Origin: Rotaria macrura
Taxonomy: Eukaryota > Rotifera > Eurotatoria > Philodinida > Philodinidae
Direction of reading: 5' to 3'
Assembly (NCBI GenBank): GCA_900239685.1
Contig: OENT01000240.1
Coordinates: 9,757-73,756 of the forward strand
Length of the DNA: 64,000 nucleotides
This document shows, piece after piece, positions 26,701-38,538 of the stretch; position 1 is the first letter of the stretch; each line of letters starts with the position of its first letter. The translations under genes were made by a program, and so were the position numbers. The notes beneath the pieces are model-generated. The model worked only from the letters and a program-made list of their open reading frames with translations. It ran no database searches and was not told where the DNA came from.

Positions 26701-27439
26701 ATCAGATAGTAACAATAATACCAATCAATATCAATCTGATCGTTCACAACAACGTATATCAAATACTAATGCAACTCAAACACAACGTGCCAACGATGGT
26801 CAGTATAATGGTCAACATGATGATAGCGGATTACCTATTCGACAACCATTCTTTTCTGATGATAACTATTATCCTCAAAGGCAACACAGTCGTTATCAGA
26901 ATGATAATATGCAACAAAAACAAAGATATTTTTATAATAATCATCGTGGACAAAGATTAAATCAGCAACGACACATAGGTGGTCACAGTGGTGGAGGAAA
27001 CCGTGAAACGTTTCAAGGAAATCCGAATGATTACGATGATGATTTTGATTTCGAAACAAGTAATCGTAAATTTCATAAATTAACAAGTGATGAAGAATTA
27101 AGCCATCAAAACGACTTACCAAAACATCAATCTGTACATTTACATGTTGATAATAATTTCTTAGATGAATGTCCACCTGTATATGATAAGAAAAAGTCGT
27201 TTTTCGATAATCTTGCTGCAATAGAACAGTCAGATGTAACAGCATCATACGCTCATAATCGTTCCAAAAATAGAGATACATTTAACAATGATGGCTATCA
27301 GCATTATAACAATCGATCGAATGGTAATAATAATTATAGACGATCAAACAACACTCATCGACAATATCAACATGGAAATGAAGATTTTCATTATAAACAA
27401 AATAATAACAATAACAATGGATATCATTATCGATATTAA
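23763..27439 (+). CDS. LSM14: LSM14 / RAP55 / Scd6-family mRNP protein
   Basis: Exons 23763-23838, 23917-24303 and 26556-27439 join in frame to 448 residues. LSM14 proteins repress translation and promote decapping with DDX6 and 4E-T in P-bodies. The N-terminus is an LSm domain: MSRDFIGSKIAIITKSQCRY, GIDSNTSSVLLGNVKCFGTE (human ISLISKAEIRYEGILYTID, ALAKVRSFGTED). A disordered middle follows, then an FDF motif near residue 313 (YDDDFDFETSNRKF) and an FFD box near 363 (YDKKKSFFDNLA). The TFG box is weak (NRDTFNND), and the usual RGG tail is replaced by an Asn/His/Tyr/Arg-rich tail. Intron 1 is 78 bp; intron 2 is 2252 bp and contains a degenerate inverted-repeat element. The start is the only ATG before the LSm fold. 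Confidence 0.92.
24976..25431. mobile_element. degenerate TIR element in LSM14 intron 2
   Basis: ACTAATCTTTGGAAGGGTC plus AAAAAAATTAGT on the left is matched in reverse complement by ACTAATTTTTTAGCCCTTTT plus AAAGATTT on the right, about 28 bp with several mismatches. The enclosed 400 bp is non-coding. Probably an old MITE; no target duplication could be read. Confidence 0.45.
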
Positions 27440-30400
27440 GCATTCCTTCTCTTATTGTATCTCATCTATTGAAAAAGAGACTAAAACAGGGTTCTTTTTT
27501 TTTAAACTAATGATCTCTTGTGTTTTTCATTCCGTTTGTTTCCTTTGTATAGATCTTCTCTCTCTTTTATATATGCTTTAGTGAGAGTGATCTTATATTT
27601 CGTTCTTGTTCTTTCGTTCTTCGCAATAAGAAAAACTAGGTATGTATGTGTACAGGTCTTTGCACCCATGAAAGATATACTGCCGGTTGATATTTTTCTT
27701 TTGTAGTTTCATCTTTATTGTTTATTTACTCATTTATTTTTTTTTCTTCTCTAAACGAAACATTCACACATACATTCATTTTCCTTGGTATTATTTCTTA
27801 ACTTGAAAAGATAATTATTTTCTTCATGTTGAAACCATTCAAGAACATCTTGTATTCTATAGATTACTGCTGTTGTTTTAGTTTGTCTTTTCTATTCGTG
27901 CATTCATCTTCTTTGTGTGTATAAGTAAGAGAAACACAATCTTGCAGAATGTAACCTGCTCAGGTGAATTTTAATTAGCGGCAAGAAACACAAAAATCAT
28001 AATAAAGTACACAAGTCATACGTTTCATCCAACACAACACACGAAGAGTCTTTGTTTTTGTGTTTTTTCATTTTTACAATCGTGAGAGTCAATTAAGCTT
28101 GTTCGGACGGATTATTATGTTGAATTTTGTATGTGACGTACACATGCAATAATTAAATTCATATGAGATTAAATTTGAATAACATGCTTGCTATGAATGA
28201 TCCTAGAACACTTTAATACGTAAGCAACAATGTGAACATATAGAATATCATCATTCTCGAATATATTCTATACAAAAGAACGAAGTAAGTACTCATAATC
28301 AAGAACTTAAGTAGTACATTTTCATGAACAAAACAAGTCGATCTCGACATGAACAATGTGCCATGAAAAGATTCTTGAGAATAGAATACATTCAAGTTTC
28401 ATTATGAAAATGGATGATTTCGAGCAATGTCAAAGGAGGTCAATGAACAATAAGCAACATTTTATTTTCAACAATATAATATGCATTGTTTGAAACTATG
28501 TGAACACCGATAATGAAAAAGTTTCCCGTGTCTGACCTGACAGTAGTATGGAATTCGCAGAATGTCATACTTGAGATTGTCTTTAAATAAAACTCTTTTC
28601 ATTTTTATACACAAAGTTACTAACTTTGTCGTTCTTGTTTAATAAACGCACGTGACTTACGTAATTTGAAAATAGAGATGTTTTTGTATGACCATTTATG
28701 ATTTCAATTTTATTGATTGTTCGAAATTGAACTAGTCTATTACAGATGAAACTAGCAAATGATTAGAATTTAAGATGTGTAATTGAAGTTTAATGACTAA
28801 ATTGTATGATAAATAAGATTTAAAACAATTGATAGTGGCCGATGCGACCACGAAATGCAGCACACGGCTGAATTCAAGTGTTGGTGCAAATAGAAATTTT
28901 GTGCTTATTGCCATCAGAGTCTCAGCTAACACGAATGCATGTCTAGCAATATGACTACTCGTACTGTGGAGGAAAAATGCATTCAGTTCCTACCCTGTGC
29001 TCATCTATAAAATTTTACTCGATAGAATTCCGGTGACTGAAGAAGTTATCAACTGATTTAGTCGGTTTGCTAATGAAAACAACTGGCTTCAAAGATACAA
29101 TCGGGATTGACTCATACCAAGAGAGCTTACATGATAATTAAGCAAAAGATCTTTTTATGAAACTCACATATGTTTTCGAAGAAAATTGTGAGTGAAAGTT
29201 TAAGAATGGGATTTTTTATGCTCCCNNNNNNNNTGCCCCCCCCCCCCCCCCCCCCAGAAGGTTTCAGGCGCTCCCTCATTACAGACCATAAAAACCAATG
29301 TATGAATGAATTACAGACATAACAATCAGTACTCTATTATCGTCATATATCACAGAATTATTTGGCGCTTCTTCCAACGTTTTTAATGAGAAAAATGAAC
29401 AACGAAAAATGGAAACCAATGAGTGAATAGCAACAATGAAAATGGAAAATAGGGTGCCTGTCAGAGAAAGACGATACAAAAAAATTTGTTCTATTACATT
29501 TTCTGTGTTTTCTATTAACATATGAAACTATAGATATGTAAATTCCACACTTTAACCCCAACGTAGCTGTGCTAACACGCTTTTTTAAATCAATCAATTA
29601 TTAATAATAGATAGCTTTTCACATATAAAAAAATACCGTTATATATTGACTATTGGAAATTTATTTAGTGACGTAGAAAGAAAATTTTCTCTTTCACTTC
29701 GTCATACATATGAAAATGTCATTTTTTCAAATTTAATTTAATTTTTGAACGAAAAATGATTATGCATCTCAATCAGCTGTTTAGAATTCAAATTTTTTTT
29801 TTGTTGTATATACTGATTTCAACAAAAATAAATCAATATAATATGCAATACTTTCTCTGATAAGAAGGCATGAATCATATAAGAACTTGAAAGAATAAAG
29901 TTATCATATTAATTCTCTTATTATTTAGTTAAAGTGTTTTAGACGATAAGTAGTCCGTTTAAGTTTTCAATTCGCCAACATACTATAGGATAGTCGAAAA
30001 GGAAGGAATTAGAAGTATTATTTTCTCAAGTGAAATAAATAGACGACGAAACTAGCAAAGATCCTACGACCTCACTATTCGAATAATCAGAGGCAAGTTT
30101 TAAATAGCCTCTCAAGGACAACGTTATCTTGTAAGTCATTACAAGAGTCTTGAAAAATCGTGTTATCGTTAAAGATGCTACCATAAGACACTAGAAAATA
30201 CTTATATCCCTTTAAGATCAAGTGCAATTAATAAGCATCGTCAATGTTTTGTAATAATGCGTTTTTTTACAGAAATCTTTCATATTTACCTCCATCTGTC
30301 GGTTGATTAATGAAAATCACAAAAACTCGATAAAAGCACTAGAGAAAAGGGATAAATAACTTTTAGATTTTATTTAATTCTGTCGTTGCCAACAGCTAAT

Positions 30401-32397
30401 ACATACAATTCCAATGAAATATGTCCCATTTTCTTTTAATCGAATTCATTCGCTTCTCTATTCATCCATCGTCAATGAACATACGATGATAAAGTTGTTA
30501 CACATAACTCAAGCTCTTGTGGACCGTCTTCCCAACTATTAAACTAATGCGACGTTTTTCTCTTTTCTTAGGAAGAGTAAAGTCTGAACTAAGAATTTCA
30601 TATCAGAAACATTTTTCCAAAACATATCTGAAAAGAAGGAAAATATTCTAAAAAACCGTTTTGTAGCATTTTTGCAACTTGACAAAATTTGCGTATCAAA
30701 AACCTTATCGATATCAACAGTGGTAAAGATTTTAGATCAGTTACTGCCATTTTCGTCAAAAGCGTTTTCAACATGAAATTGTTTTCAAAAACTATCACGT
30801 TGCAAGATAATCACCCATCATCTTCAGAAATCTTGTGTGAACTCAATTCGTTTTGCGTTGTGTAAGTTTAATTTTCAATAGATTATTGGAAAGAATTTTG
30901 TTTATGCTACCAACACTATCAATTAACGTGTTTACTACTATCTCTTCTGATGAAAAAAAAGTGATAGAAAATAGTGTTGCTCAATAGTGAGGTTGCAAAA
31001 AATATTTCAGAGATGTTGCCTTTTTGACTTGTTCTTCTTCTTCTCAGGTTCGTTGTAGAAAAATATTTTTGTTACAAATTATATAATTCGAAACTTTGCT
31101 CTTTCCAATGACAAAGAATTTGATTGGATTATAGGCAATGAATATGACACAAGACAAGTTTGACACTTGTACAAAGACTTTTGTATTAGTTCTTTGATTA
31201 AAACCATTCCATAGAACACATATTTTCAATTCGAATTATTATCATCCTAGTAAGAGCACACTTTCGTCAAAGCAAGTGAACATGGTGGGATATAAGATAA
31301 TGATTTTTTACGATCGTATCACATATCAGACGATTCCAATTTTTAGACTCTGAACAAATTCTACTTTACCAATTAATCGCAAGCATTAGCATCATATATT
31401 CAGGTAAATGTCACATCTTAAATTACAGTATCATAGTCATATAAAGCTTTCGTTAGATCAAAGCATGTGAATCCATTATCACAATCTCATAAAATGAATG
31501 TAATGAGGTTTCCTTTTGAAGAACACATACGTCAATGATTTTTATACAAATCACGATTTAAGCTGATGTTAGAAAGATCTGCAATCAACCGTATTTAATC
31601 ATCGTTATATACACAACACTTGTAATATGAGATAACATCAATAATGTTTACGTTCAAGCACAAATAAAATGTTGATGCTTCATGACATGTACAAAATCTG
31701 ATGTATAAAGCGTATCTTTTCATGATAATCACAAAAAAAATCAAGCTTCTCGGTTCACATGTAACTTTCTTCTTTTAGTTATGCTTTTACGTAGAATTTC
31801 ATTTGATCATTTATCTTAAATAGGTGCCTAAAACTTAGTTTCTATTTTGCCACAATGATTTGAGAAATGTCTTGTGATGTTTTAATTTTTTCTACGTATC
31901 AGTCGTAGTTGTTGTTCAAAACGATGTAATCTCTCTTTTTCTCATTAACTGAACAAGGCCGAACTTTCTCCTGATGCATATAGGAGGAAAATAACAGATT
32001 TATTCATCCATGAAGGACTAAATTTATGGTTGTAGTTTTTTTTTTTCGTCTTCAAATCATTCAATAGCTCCTAGCCACTTAACGAAAACGAACTAACAAT
32101 CATGATATTTTTTCTTTGAGAAACGAAAAATAATTCATGTTTTGCTATTTCTATAAGTCTCCCTCGATAAAAAAAATATCATTTTCATTGAATGTGAATA
32201 CGTATGTGATAGGACAAAGCGGTATCAAATGCAGAGACCTTGGCTGTGATGCGCATAACTAAAAAGTTGTGTCCTTGCTTTCAGCAAAAAGGTATACACT
32301 AAACTGTCTCGACTCGCTTGTTTCTCTTCTTTTTTTGCTTCATACGATCACTATTACAAAATATTGATTAACACACAAATTGATCTTGATTATCATT
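27440..32397. other. 5-kb intergenic stretch, no gene seen
   Basis: Holds the LSM14 3' region (an AATAAA near 27999), an assembly gap and poly-C run, and AT-rich filler. No exon with splice phase or recognisable motif was found on either strand; open frames here are short and unsupported. Confidence 0.4.
29226..29255. other. assembly gap (8 N) next to a run of 20 C
   Basis: Eight N bases (29226-29233) are followed by TG and an uninterrupted run of 20 C (29236-29255). Such a run is out of character for this AT-rich region and, beside N bases, suggests a homopolymer that was poorly resolved in sequencing. Sequence and spacing across this point should not be trusted. Confidence 0.9.
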
Positions 32398-34388
32398 ATG
32401 GTAAGCTCGAGTCTAAAAGCTGATCAAAAACAGTTTTATAACGACTTGACAAATCCTAATACTTATAATGAAGAAGAATTAAGAACAAATAATCAATCAT
32501 CACCATATTCGACTTCAATTTCAACTCCTAGAACATCATCGTTAAGTTCTAAAAATACTCTTCAATCCCATCAAAACAATGCTCGATCATTTGAAAACAG
32601 TTCATCATCATTATTTTCATCCAGTCAAAACACAAAACAAAAATCAATTCTGAAAGACACTCCGAATGTATTATCGACAAATTCCGTTCTTGCACAAGCC
32701 CTTCCAATATCCATGGCAACGCCCAAAGGATGGCACAGTGAAATACTGCCGGCATCATTATCGAATTCGGATAGAATAGAAACAAATCTACACACAAATT
32801 ACAACTCAAATAGTGATACGAATATTATCGACGAAAATGGAGATTATAAAATTTTAGATACGTACGATGCACCTCCAATGATTTATTCATCAAATGAGGA
32901 AATTAATCGAATAATTCATGAAGCACCATCGACAAAAATATTTCCATCGACTGACACAAGAAGTAAAAGCTTCAGTGAATTTGATAATGTAATTGGGGAC
33001 GATATTATAACTGAGGAAGGAAAAACATTCATAAGAAAAGATCAGTCTCATACAATGAAAAATATAGAAAATAGACAATCTCCGTCATTACCACCACTTG
33101 TTATTCGTAAAACAATACCAAATAATACTGTGACATATCAACAAAATGTTTCTGTACGTTATTTACAACCACCTACACCGCCACCACCGGGACCAATTAT
33201 TATCCGTAAGAAACATACGCTCACCAAATTATACGATTCATTCTTTATTTTAGGTGAAGTTTTTCCACCTGCACCACCTCCACAATCACCTGTTCAAGTA
33301 AACGAAAGATTTATATAAGTTTTATGCCAAAATTCTTCTTATGTTCAATGATTTTAGATTCGACAACGGCCACCACCTCCTTGCACGCCCCCACCACTAG
33401 TAATTAAGAATATTTCATTCGACAAAAATAAACGATTACAAACTTATTGTTTATCTTTCTTGAAAGGTCATACGTGAACGGCCTCCGCCTACTCCACCCG
33501 TACTTTGTTCACAAGTAGTCGAAAAATTATTACCTCCACCACCACCTGCACCACGTCGTGTGATCTTTGAACGTTTTGCACCATGCCCACCGAAACCCAA
33601 TGATGTCATCATTGAACGTTGGCTACCTTATAAACGTTCGGATCGACGACAAATCCTTTATGAACGAGCACCAGCACCATACAGGTATAAACGTTATGCC
33701 CTATCGAGACCTTTTCATCTTCTATTCGAATATATCTAGACCACCAAGAGAGCCAAACGTAATTATTTTACATGATCAACCACATGCACGTATTCAAAAA
33801 GAATTTATAAATGATGGAGTTGTTCGAGCTGATCCTCTATCTTATCTTCAACGTTATCAAGGTGAACTTGAATCTTGGTATGGCAATTCACAGTTTGGTC
33901 ATTTAGTAGCTGAGGCTTCTCGTGCTTTACCACCACCTCAACCAACACTTTCAACATTGAATTATCGTTACCATTCTGATTATCCATCTTCCACATCTAA
34001 TCTTATTTCAAATGTCTGGGATAGAATGAAATCAGTGTCACCTATACCTTATTCATCCTCTTACTATCATGACTGTTATCGAAACGATTCACCTCTCGGT
34101 TATTCTGCCCAATATCCCAATAGAAGTCATCTGACTTCTTATCGATCTTATGATGATTATGGACCATGCAGAGGAGATTTGAAAACCATGGTTGACATAA
34201 CACCTTCCTGGGATCGTCATTGTAATACACCATATTCAGGTTCTCGACTGCCATCGTATCGATTTTCATCATCAACATCACCTAATATGGCGAGAACCAT
34301 ACGAGTCAATTCGGAAGGTGAACTTCAAGATGTTCTTTCTGGCTTAACAAATGGTCGTGTACCATCGCCTTTGCGTCGTGCATGTTAG
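32398..34388 (+). CDS. proline-rich protein with mini-exon repeats, function unknown
   Basis: Exons 32398-33205, 33254-33297, 33358-33399, 33467-33684 and 33740-34388 join in frame to 586 residues; the four introns are only 48-67 bp. The first 220 residues are Ser/Asn-rich and disordered. From about residue 230 the protein is a series of repeats of the form (I/V)IR-x-x-PP-PP: VIRKTIP, IIIREVFPPAPPP, IRQRPPPPCTPPP, VIRERPPPTPP, RRVIFERFAPCPPKP, DVIIERWLPYK, then PREPNVIILHD and a VVRADPLSYLQRYQ segment. The end is Ser/Tyr/Pro-rich. No family was recognised; a structural or cytoskeletal role is only a guess from the repeats. No signal peptide or membrane helix is seen. The ATG is followed by GTAAGC, which could also act as a splice donor, so the start is less certain. 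It converges on UFD1, 153 bp away. Confidence 0.8.
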
Positions 34389-34541
34389 GTATTAGAAGAG
34401 GGAAAGAAACAAAATGAAACGAACAACAACAAAAGAGAAACGAAGCAGTGTGTGTGTGTGTCCTCATTTTATTTACATGTTACTTTCCAGAATAGAATAA
34501 GTTAAATAATTAAGATTTTTTTTAAAGAGACAAAAAAATGT

Positions 34542-36736
34542 TTATTTCGGTCGTTGATTCCGCGGTTGTTTAAGCATTTTACCTTCACCAGAAAACGGTT
34601 GAAACATGTTCTTACTAGCTTTTTCTTCTGTATTAGCAGCTTCATCATTAATTGAACGTAATGGTACACGTAGAAATTGTAATGTACCATATTCATAGTC
34701 ATAATTCGGTATTCCACGTGTCTGCGGCATTTGTAAATTATTTTGTTGTTGTTGCTGTTCCTGATCTTTGGATTTAGTTTTACCATTTAAACGATTACCT
34801 TCACCATGAAATGGCATAAAAGTTGACGGACTTTTATAGCTACTTGGAATTGCTGATAGAGGATCAGCTGTTGTCATTGGCATAGTATTTGTTGTTTTAG
34901 GTGTTGTTGCTATATTTTGTGATGCTGTTGTTGTATGTTTCGGTTCAACATAATCAATGGGCGGTGCAAAATCAACTTCCATATCGCATTCAATGATTGA
35001 CACAGCATCAGCTGGCTTCAACTCCAATACACATAATTCATAATTACGATTGACATAATTTATGGCAATAAGATCACCTTTTGTTAAACAGTTAAAATTT
35101 CGTAGTGCTGTTTCCAAAACTGCTTTTGGATTTGATATATCAAGAAAATCTTTTGATTGCGGTTGAAAGCGTACAAACCGAGCAGTTGGTAATGATACAG
35201 ATTCGACACTTAATTCATCACCTTCTTGTAATAATAAATGATGCATCATCCAATTTGGCAAATAACAAGTTGTAGTATCATTAGGTAAAAATTCTAATAC
35301 ACCACAATGAGTTATACGATCCTCTTTTTTATTTTTCAATTTAAACAACATAACACCAGCCTATGTACAAAACAAAACAGACGATTACTGATCAGAAAAA
35401 AACTATTTTTAATTCAGAATATTATTCAAATAGTCTCCATTGAATGGATTCTTTTCTTTTCCTCATAATATGATACTTGAAATGCACTAATGCGATGGGA
35501 AAAAGGCAAGGCATTTTGGAAAATATTTGAACGAAACTAAATTCTCTAGAAAAACGGATGAATGCAAACACAGCAAGGATTAGATCAGTGAACGATTTGA
35601 CGACAGTGATTTGTTATAAGACCGTAATAATTTAATTATAAACAAATACATAGTGTATGAATAATAAATTAACAGTGTGTTAGTTCTAGATTTACAAGAC
35701 ACCGATATGAAATATGAAAACTTTCATGCGATCGAGTTCAACAAGGGTAAAACTTTTCGATTGCATCGAATCACTGTACTTAAAATATTCTACGATAAAC
35801 TTCAATCATTTTTCTAGAAGATTCGTGGTATTTTTCTTGCTCACTTACATTGAGCTAGCCTACATATCCTACAAATGTTTTACGGTATCATATTGAACAT
35901 ACGATCAGGATTCATTTTCGTTAATGAACTAAAAATGAAAGAACCAAATTTGATTCATGATTGAAGCGAAGTATGTGATCTTCTTGTTCTATGAAGGGTT
36001 TGGTTATATTTCGTTATCGAACTTAAGAATATCAATCATGCATCATGTTTATCGGAAAGTAAATGATTCAAACAATCAACTTATCACTATCAAAACTAAA
36101 TTAAGCTTCACACGGATTCACTTAACGAAAAATATTCTACAAAATGACTCGTATGTGTTAATGCAAATGAGTTATCAGTCATTGAATCTATTTTAATTGA
36201 GTGCGTTCGATTAGAGTACGTCAAATGTACTGATTGACACTATGAATAAGCACGACATGACATGAAAATGAAATTAAGTAAAAAAAAAACGATGTTCGGT
36301 CAAGTGATGGTCGAAGTTTTGCATTTCAACGAATTAAGCAAATACATGAAAACTAAAGTGACACAGAAAGCGGATTATTATTTCTCAATCAAGTATATTA
36401 AGTTACTCAGAATATTCAGTAGTATTTCTTAAACACTAAAGATATTTTCATCGTACTGATCAGAGACGGAAGACAAATATTGAAATTGACTCTCAGCCAC
36501 GGCTATTTTCGAAGTATAATTCTAAATTTTCTTACTAGTTCAATTAAATGTTCCAAGGCAGCTTGTGGAAGTAAAATTTTTCCACCATTTTCAACATTGA
36601 GACGTTCACGATCACGATCGGGTAGAAATGCAACTGAGTAACATTGATAAACAGCACGGAATGGAAGACCGGCACCAGCAACCACCTGTCGACCACCAGG
36701 AAAATTTTGTCGAAAAAATTCACGATTAAAGAACAT
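34542..36736 (-). CDS. UFD1: UFD1, ubiquitin fusion degradation protein 1
   Basis: Two exons, 36736-36536 and 35360-34542, join in phase 0 to 339 residues. UFD1 pairs with NPL4 as the p97/VCP cofactor that handles ubiquitinated substrates in ER-associated degradation and proteasomal delivery. Family hallmarks are strong: VENGGKILLPQAALEHL, MLFKLKNK, THCGVLEFLP, CYLPNWMMHHLLL, FQPQSKDFLDISNPKAVLE, LTKGDLIAINY and SIIECDMEVDF, together forming the double-psi barrel and adjoining lobe. Both p97-binding SHP boxes remain (FHGEGNRL near 248, FSGEGKML near 320), and RGIPNYDYEYG matches the conserved C-terminal RGIPNYE. The N-terminus (MFFNREFFRQNFPGGRQVVA) differs from the vertebrate MFSFNMF form and is longer. 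The 1175-bp intron holds nothing recognised. The start is the first in-frame ATG; an upstream non-coding exon is possible. Confidence 0.95.
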
Positions 36737-37340
36737 TCTTCCAATAGAAAACAATCTAAAACGAAGAAGAATCTATCTATTTCACATTTTGATAATGCCG
36801 GCCAAAGAATATTTGAATGCGATCACTATCAACGATACTATTTTAATGAATTCACTGAGCTCGTCCACATTGCAATGTTAAGCAGTGGCATTCTCTTCAT
36901 CGTGTTGTTTGTCGAACAAGAGCTTATATAATGCACATAGTTGAAGTTGTGTCGACTACATGCTTTTTTTTAGGTAAAATTAATATGATTATATTCATTA
37001 AAAATGGAGTATATTCCTTAAAATACAATAATATGAATCTATCGAATACTTAAAAAAATAAATTATCAAAAGCTCAATTGCATAAAAACATCCATATTTC
37101 TCATTAATTATCGTCCTAATCTAGTGCAGAGATAGACATACGCTTAGAATAAAGATTCTAGTAGAACAATACCGAATATTTCTTTCCTAATAATAATAAG
37201 ATTATAAAGTGAGCTGTTTTTTTTTCTGAAGTTGATTTTACAAAGAACTTTTCAGAATGACGAAATCGTGACTAACGTTTTTTTCTTTACGTAGATTCCG
37301 ATGATTACTCACAAAGAAAAATCTATTCTGTAGGCCAATT
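36737..37340. other. left part of the UFD1-zinc-finger intergenic region
   Basis: Non-coding; together with 37687-38538 it must hold the promoters of the divergent UFD1 and zinc-finger genes. No clear TATA box or other element could be assigned. Confidence 0.35.
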
Positions 37341-37686
37341 ACTATTCAAGCAGACACACGTTTAGAAAAACGCATTTAAACGTTCAATCGGGAACATCAA
37401 TTGTGAGTCATTAACACTCATTAACAAAACTCGTTTTTCACGCAGAACTTTCACTTTCGGAGCGAAAAAATTCTAGTCCTGAGAGTTAAAACGCACAAAT
37501 ATTCAACAAATAAAAAACTGCTCTGTTAAAATCAACAGAATTAGAGTCTTTATCCATTTTTACGCTCTGAAAGTGAAAGTTCTGCGTGAAAAACGAGTTT
37601 TCTTAATGAGTGTTAATGACTCACAGTTGACGTTCCCGATTGAACGTCTAAACCCGTTTTTCCAAATATTTGTCTGCCTGAGTAGT
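37341..37686. mobile_element. hairpin MITE, about 346 bp
   Basis: Left end ACTATTCAAGCAGACA is mirrored by right end TGTCTGCCTGAGTAGT. The arms stay matched for about 130 bp, including ACGTTCAATCGGGAAC against GTTCCCGATTGAACGT, TGAGTCATTAACACTCATTA against TAATGAGTGTTAATGACTCA, and TTTTTCACGCAGAACTTTCA against TGAAAGTTCTGCGTGAAAAA. Arm identity is high, so this copy looks younger than the others. No coding content and no sure target duplication. It sits between the UFD1 and zinc-finger promoters. Confidence 0.85.
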
Positions 37687-38538
37687 GTGTTGGTAGTAAT
37701 CTAGTAATAAAGGAAGAGTCCACAGTATCTGCATAATTTATCATTAAGATTGACATCAAAACTTTTCTAATGAAAAACTAATCTAAATTAACATTCGTCA
37801 TTGACAACTCGTTATCATTCGAGATATATTCTACATTAGATGATTCGTAGTACTGATTATTAAAAATATGTGAAACATATCTATAACGATCAGTCCATAA
37901 CAGAATCCTTTTGTCTTCTCACAATATACGACCAGTTTAGCATTCCGCTTCGATTAGTATAACTATTTCATGAATGAATTTGTGTCATTTTTCATGATGA
38001 ATCAGAGATCTACTCGAATGGCGTTGTAATATTTGCTTGATTAGTACTGTAATCTACTCAAAACATGTAAGCATGAAAAAAATATACATCATCTCAATTG
38101 ATACATCATAGATATTTCACTATAGTATGAAGGTGCAGTTTCTTTTGCTTTCATAAAAATGATAAATCAAAGAAAAAAAACGTTTTCTTAAATAACACTA
38201 TAGATATGCTAAATCGTTGTCGAATAATAAGAACTACATGATTCATGTTCATACGATGTCGCTAATTTCATCACTGATCCATATATAGACACATACACCA
38301 TTCACGCACACACACACTTGCTAGTTAAAACTTGATTGGTGAATAAAAAAATTCTGTCTCATCAAAACATCAACTAGAGGGAGCTAGTATAATTTTTTCC
38401 AACGGTGAAATTTATTGTGTCCAAGAGGAGACGATTGTGGCTGCTAGTATTCGTTTCCTAGGATATATGAAATGGAACAATAAAGAACAGAAATTAAACG
38501 ATAATTCGCGTCTAATTTAAATTTTAGAGATACACACA
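37687..38538. other. non-coding region upstream of the zinc-finger gene
   Basis: AT-rich, with a CA-rich patch near 38290-38320. An AG at 38527 (TTTAAATTTTAG) just before the zinc-finger ATG could be a 3' splice site, so a 5' non-coding exon may lie in this stretch. Confidence 0.35.

Noticed and set aside
26628-27281. Ile-rich plus-strand frame and His/Tyr-rich minus-strand frame
   Set aside because: Both are shadows of the LSM14 last exon, which has clear FDF and FFD motifs in its own frame.
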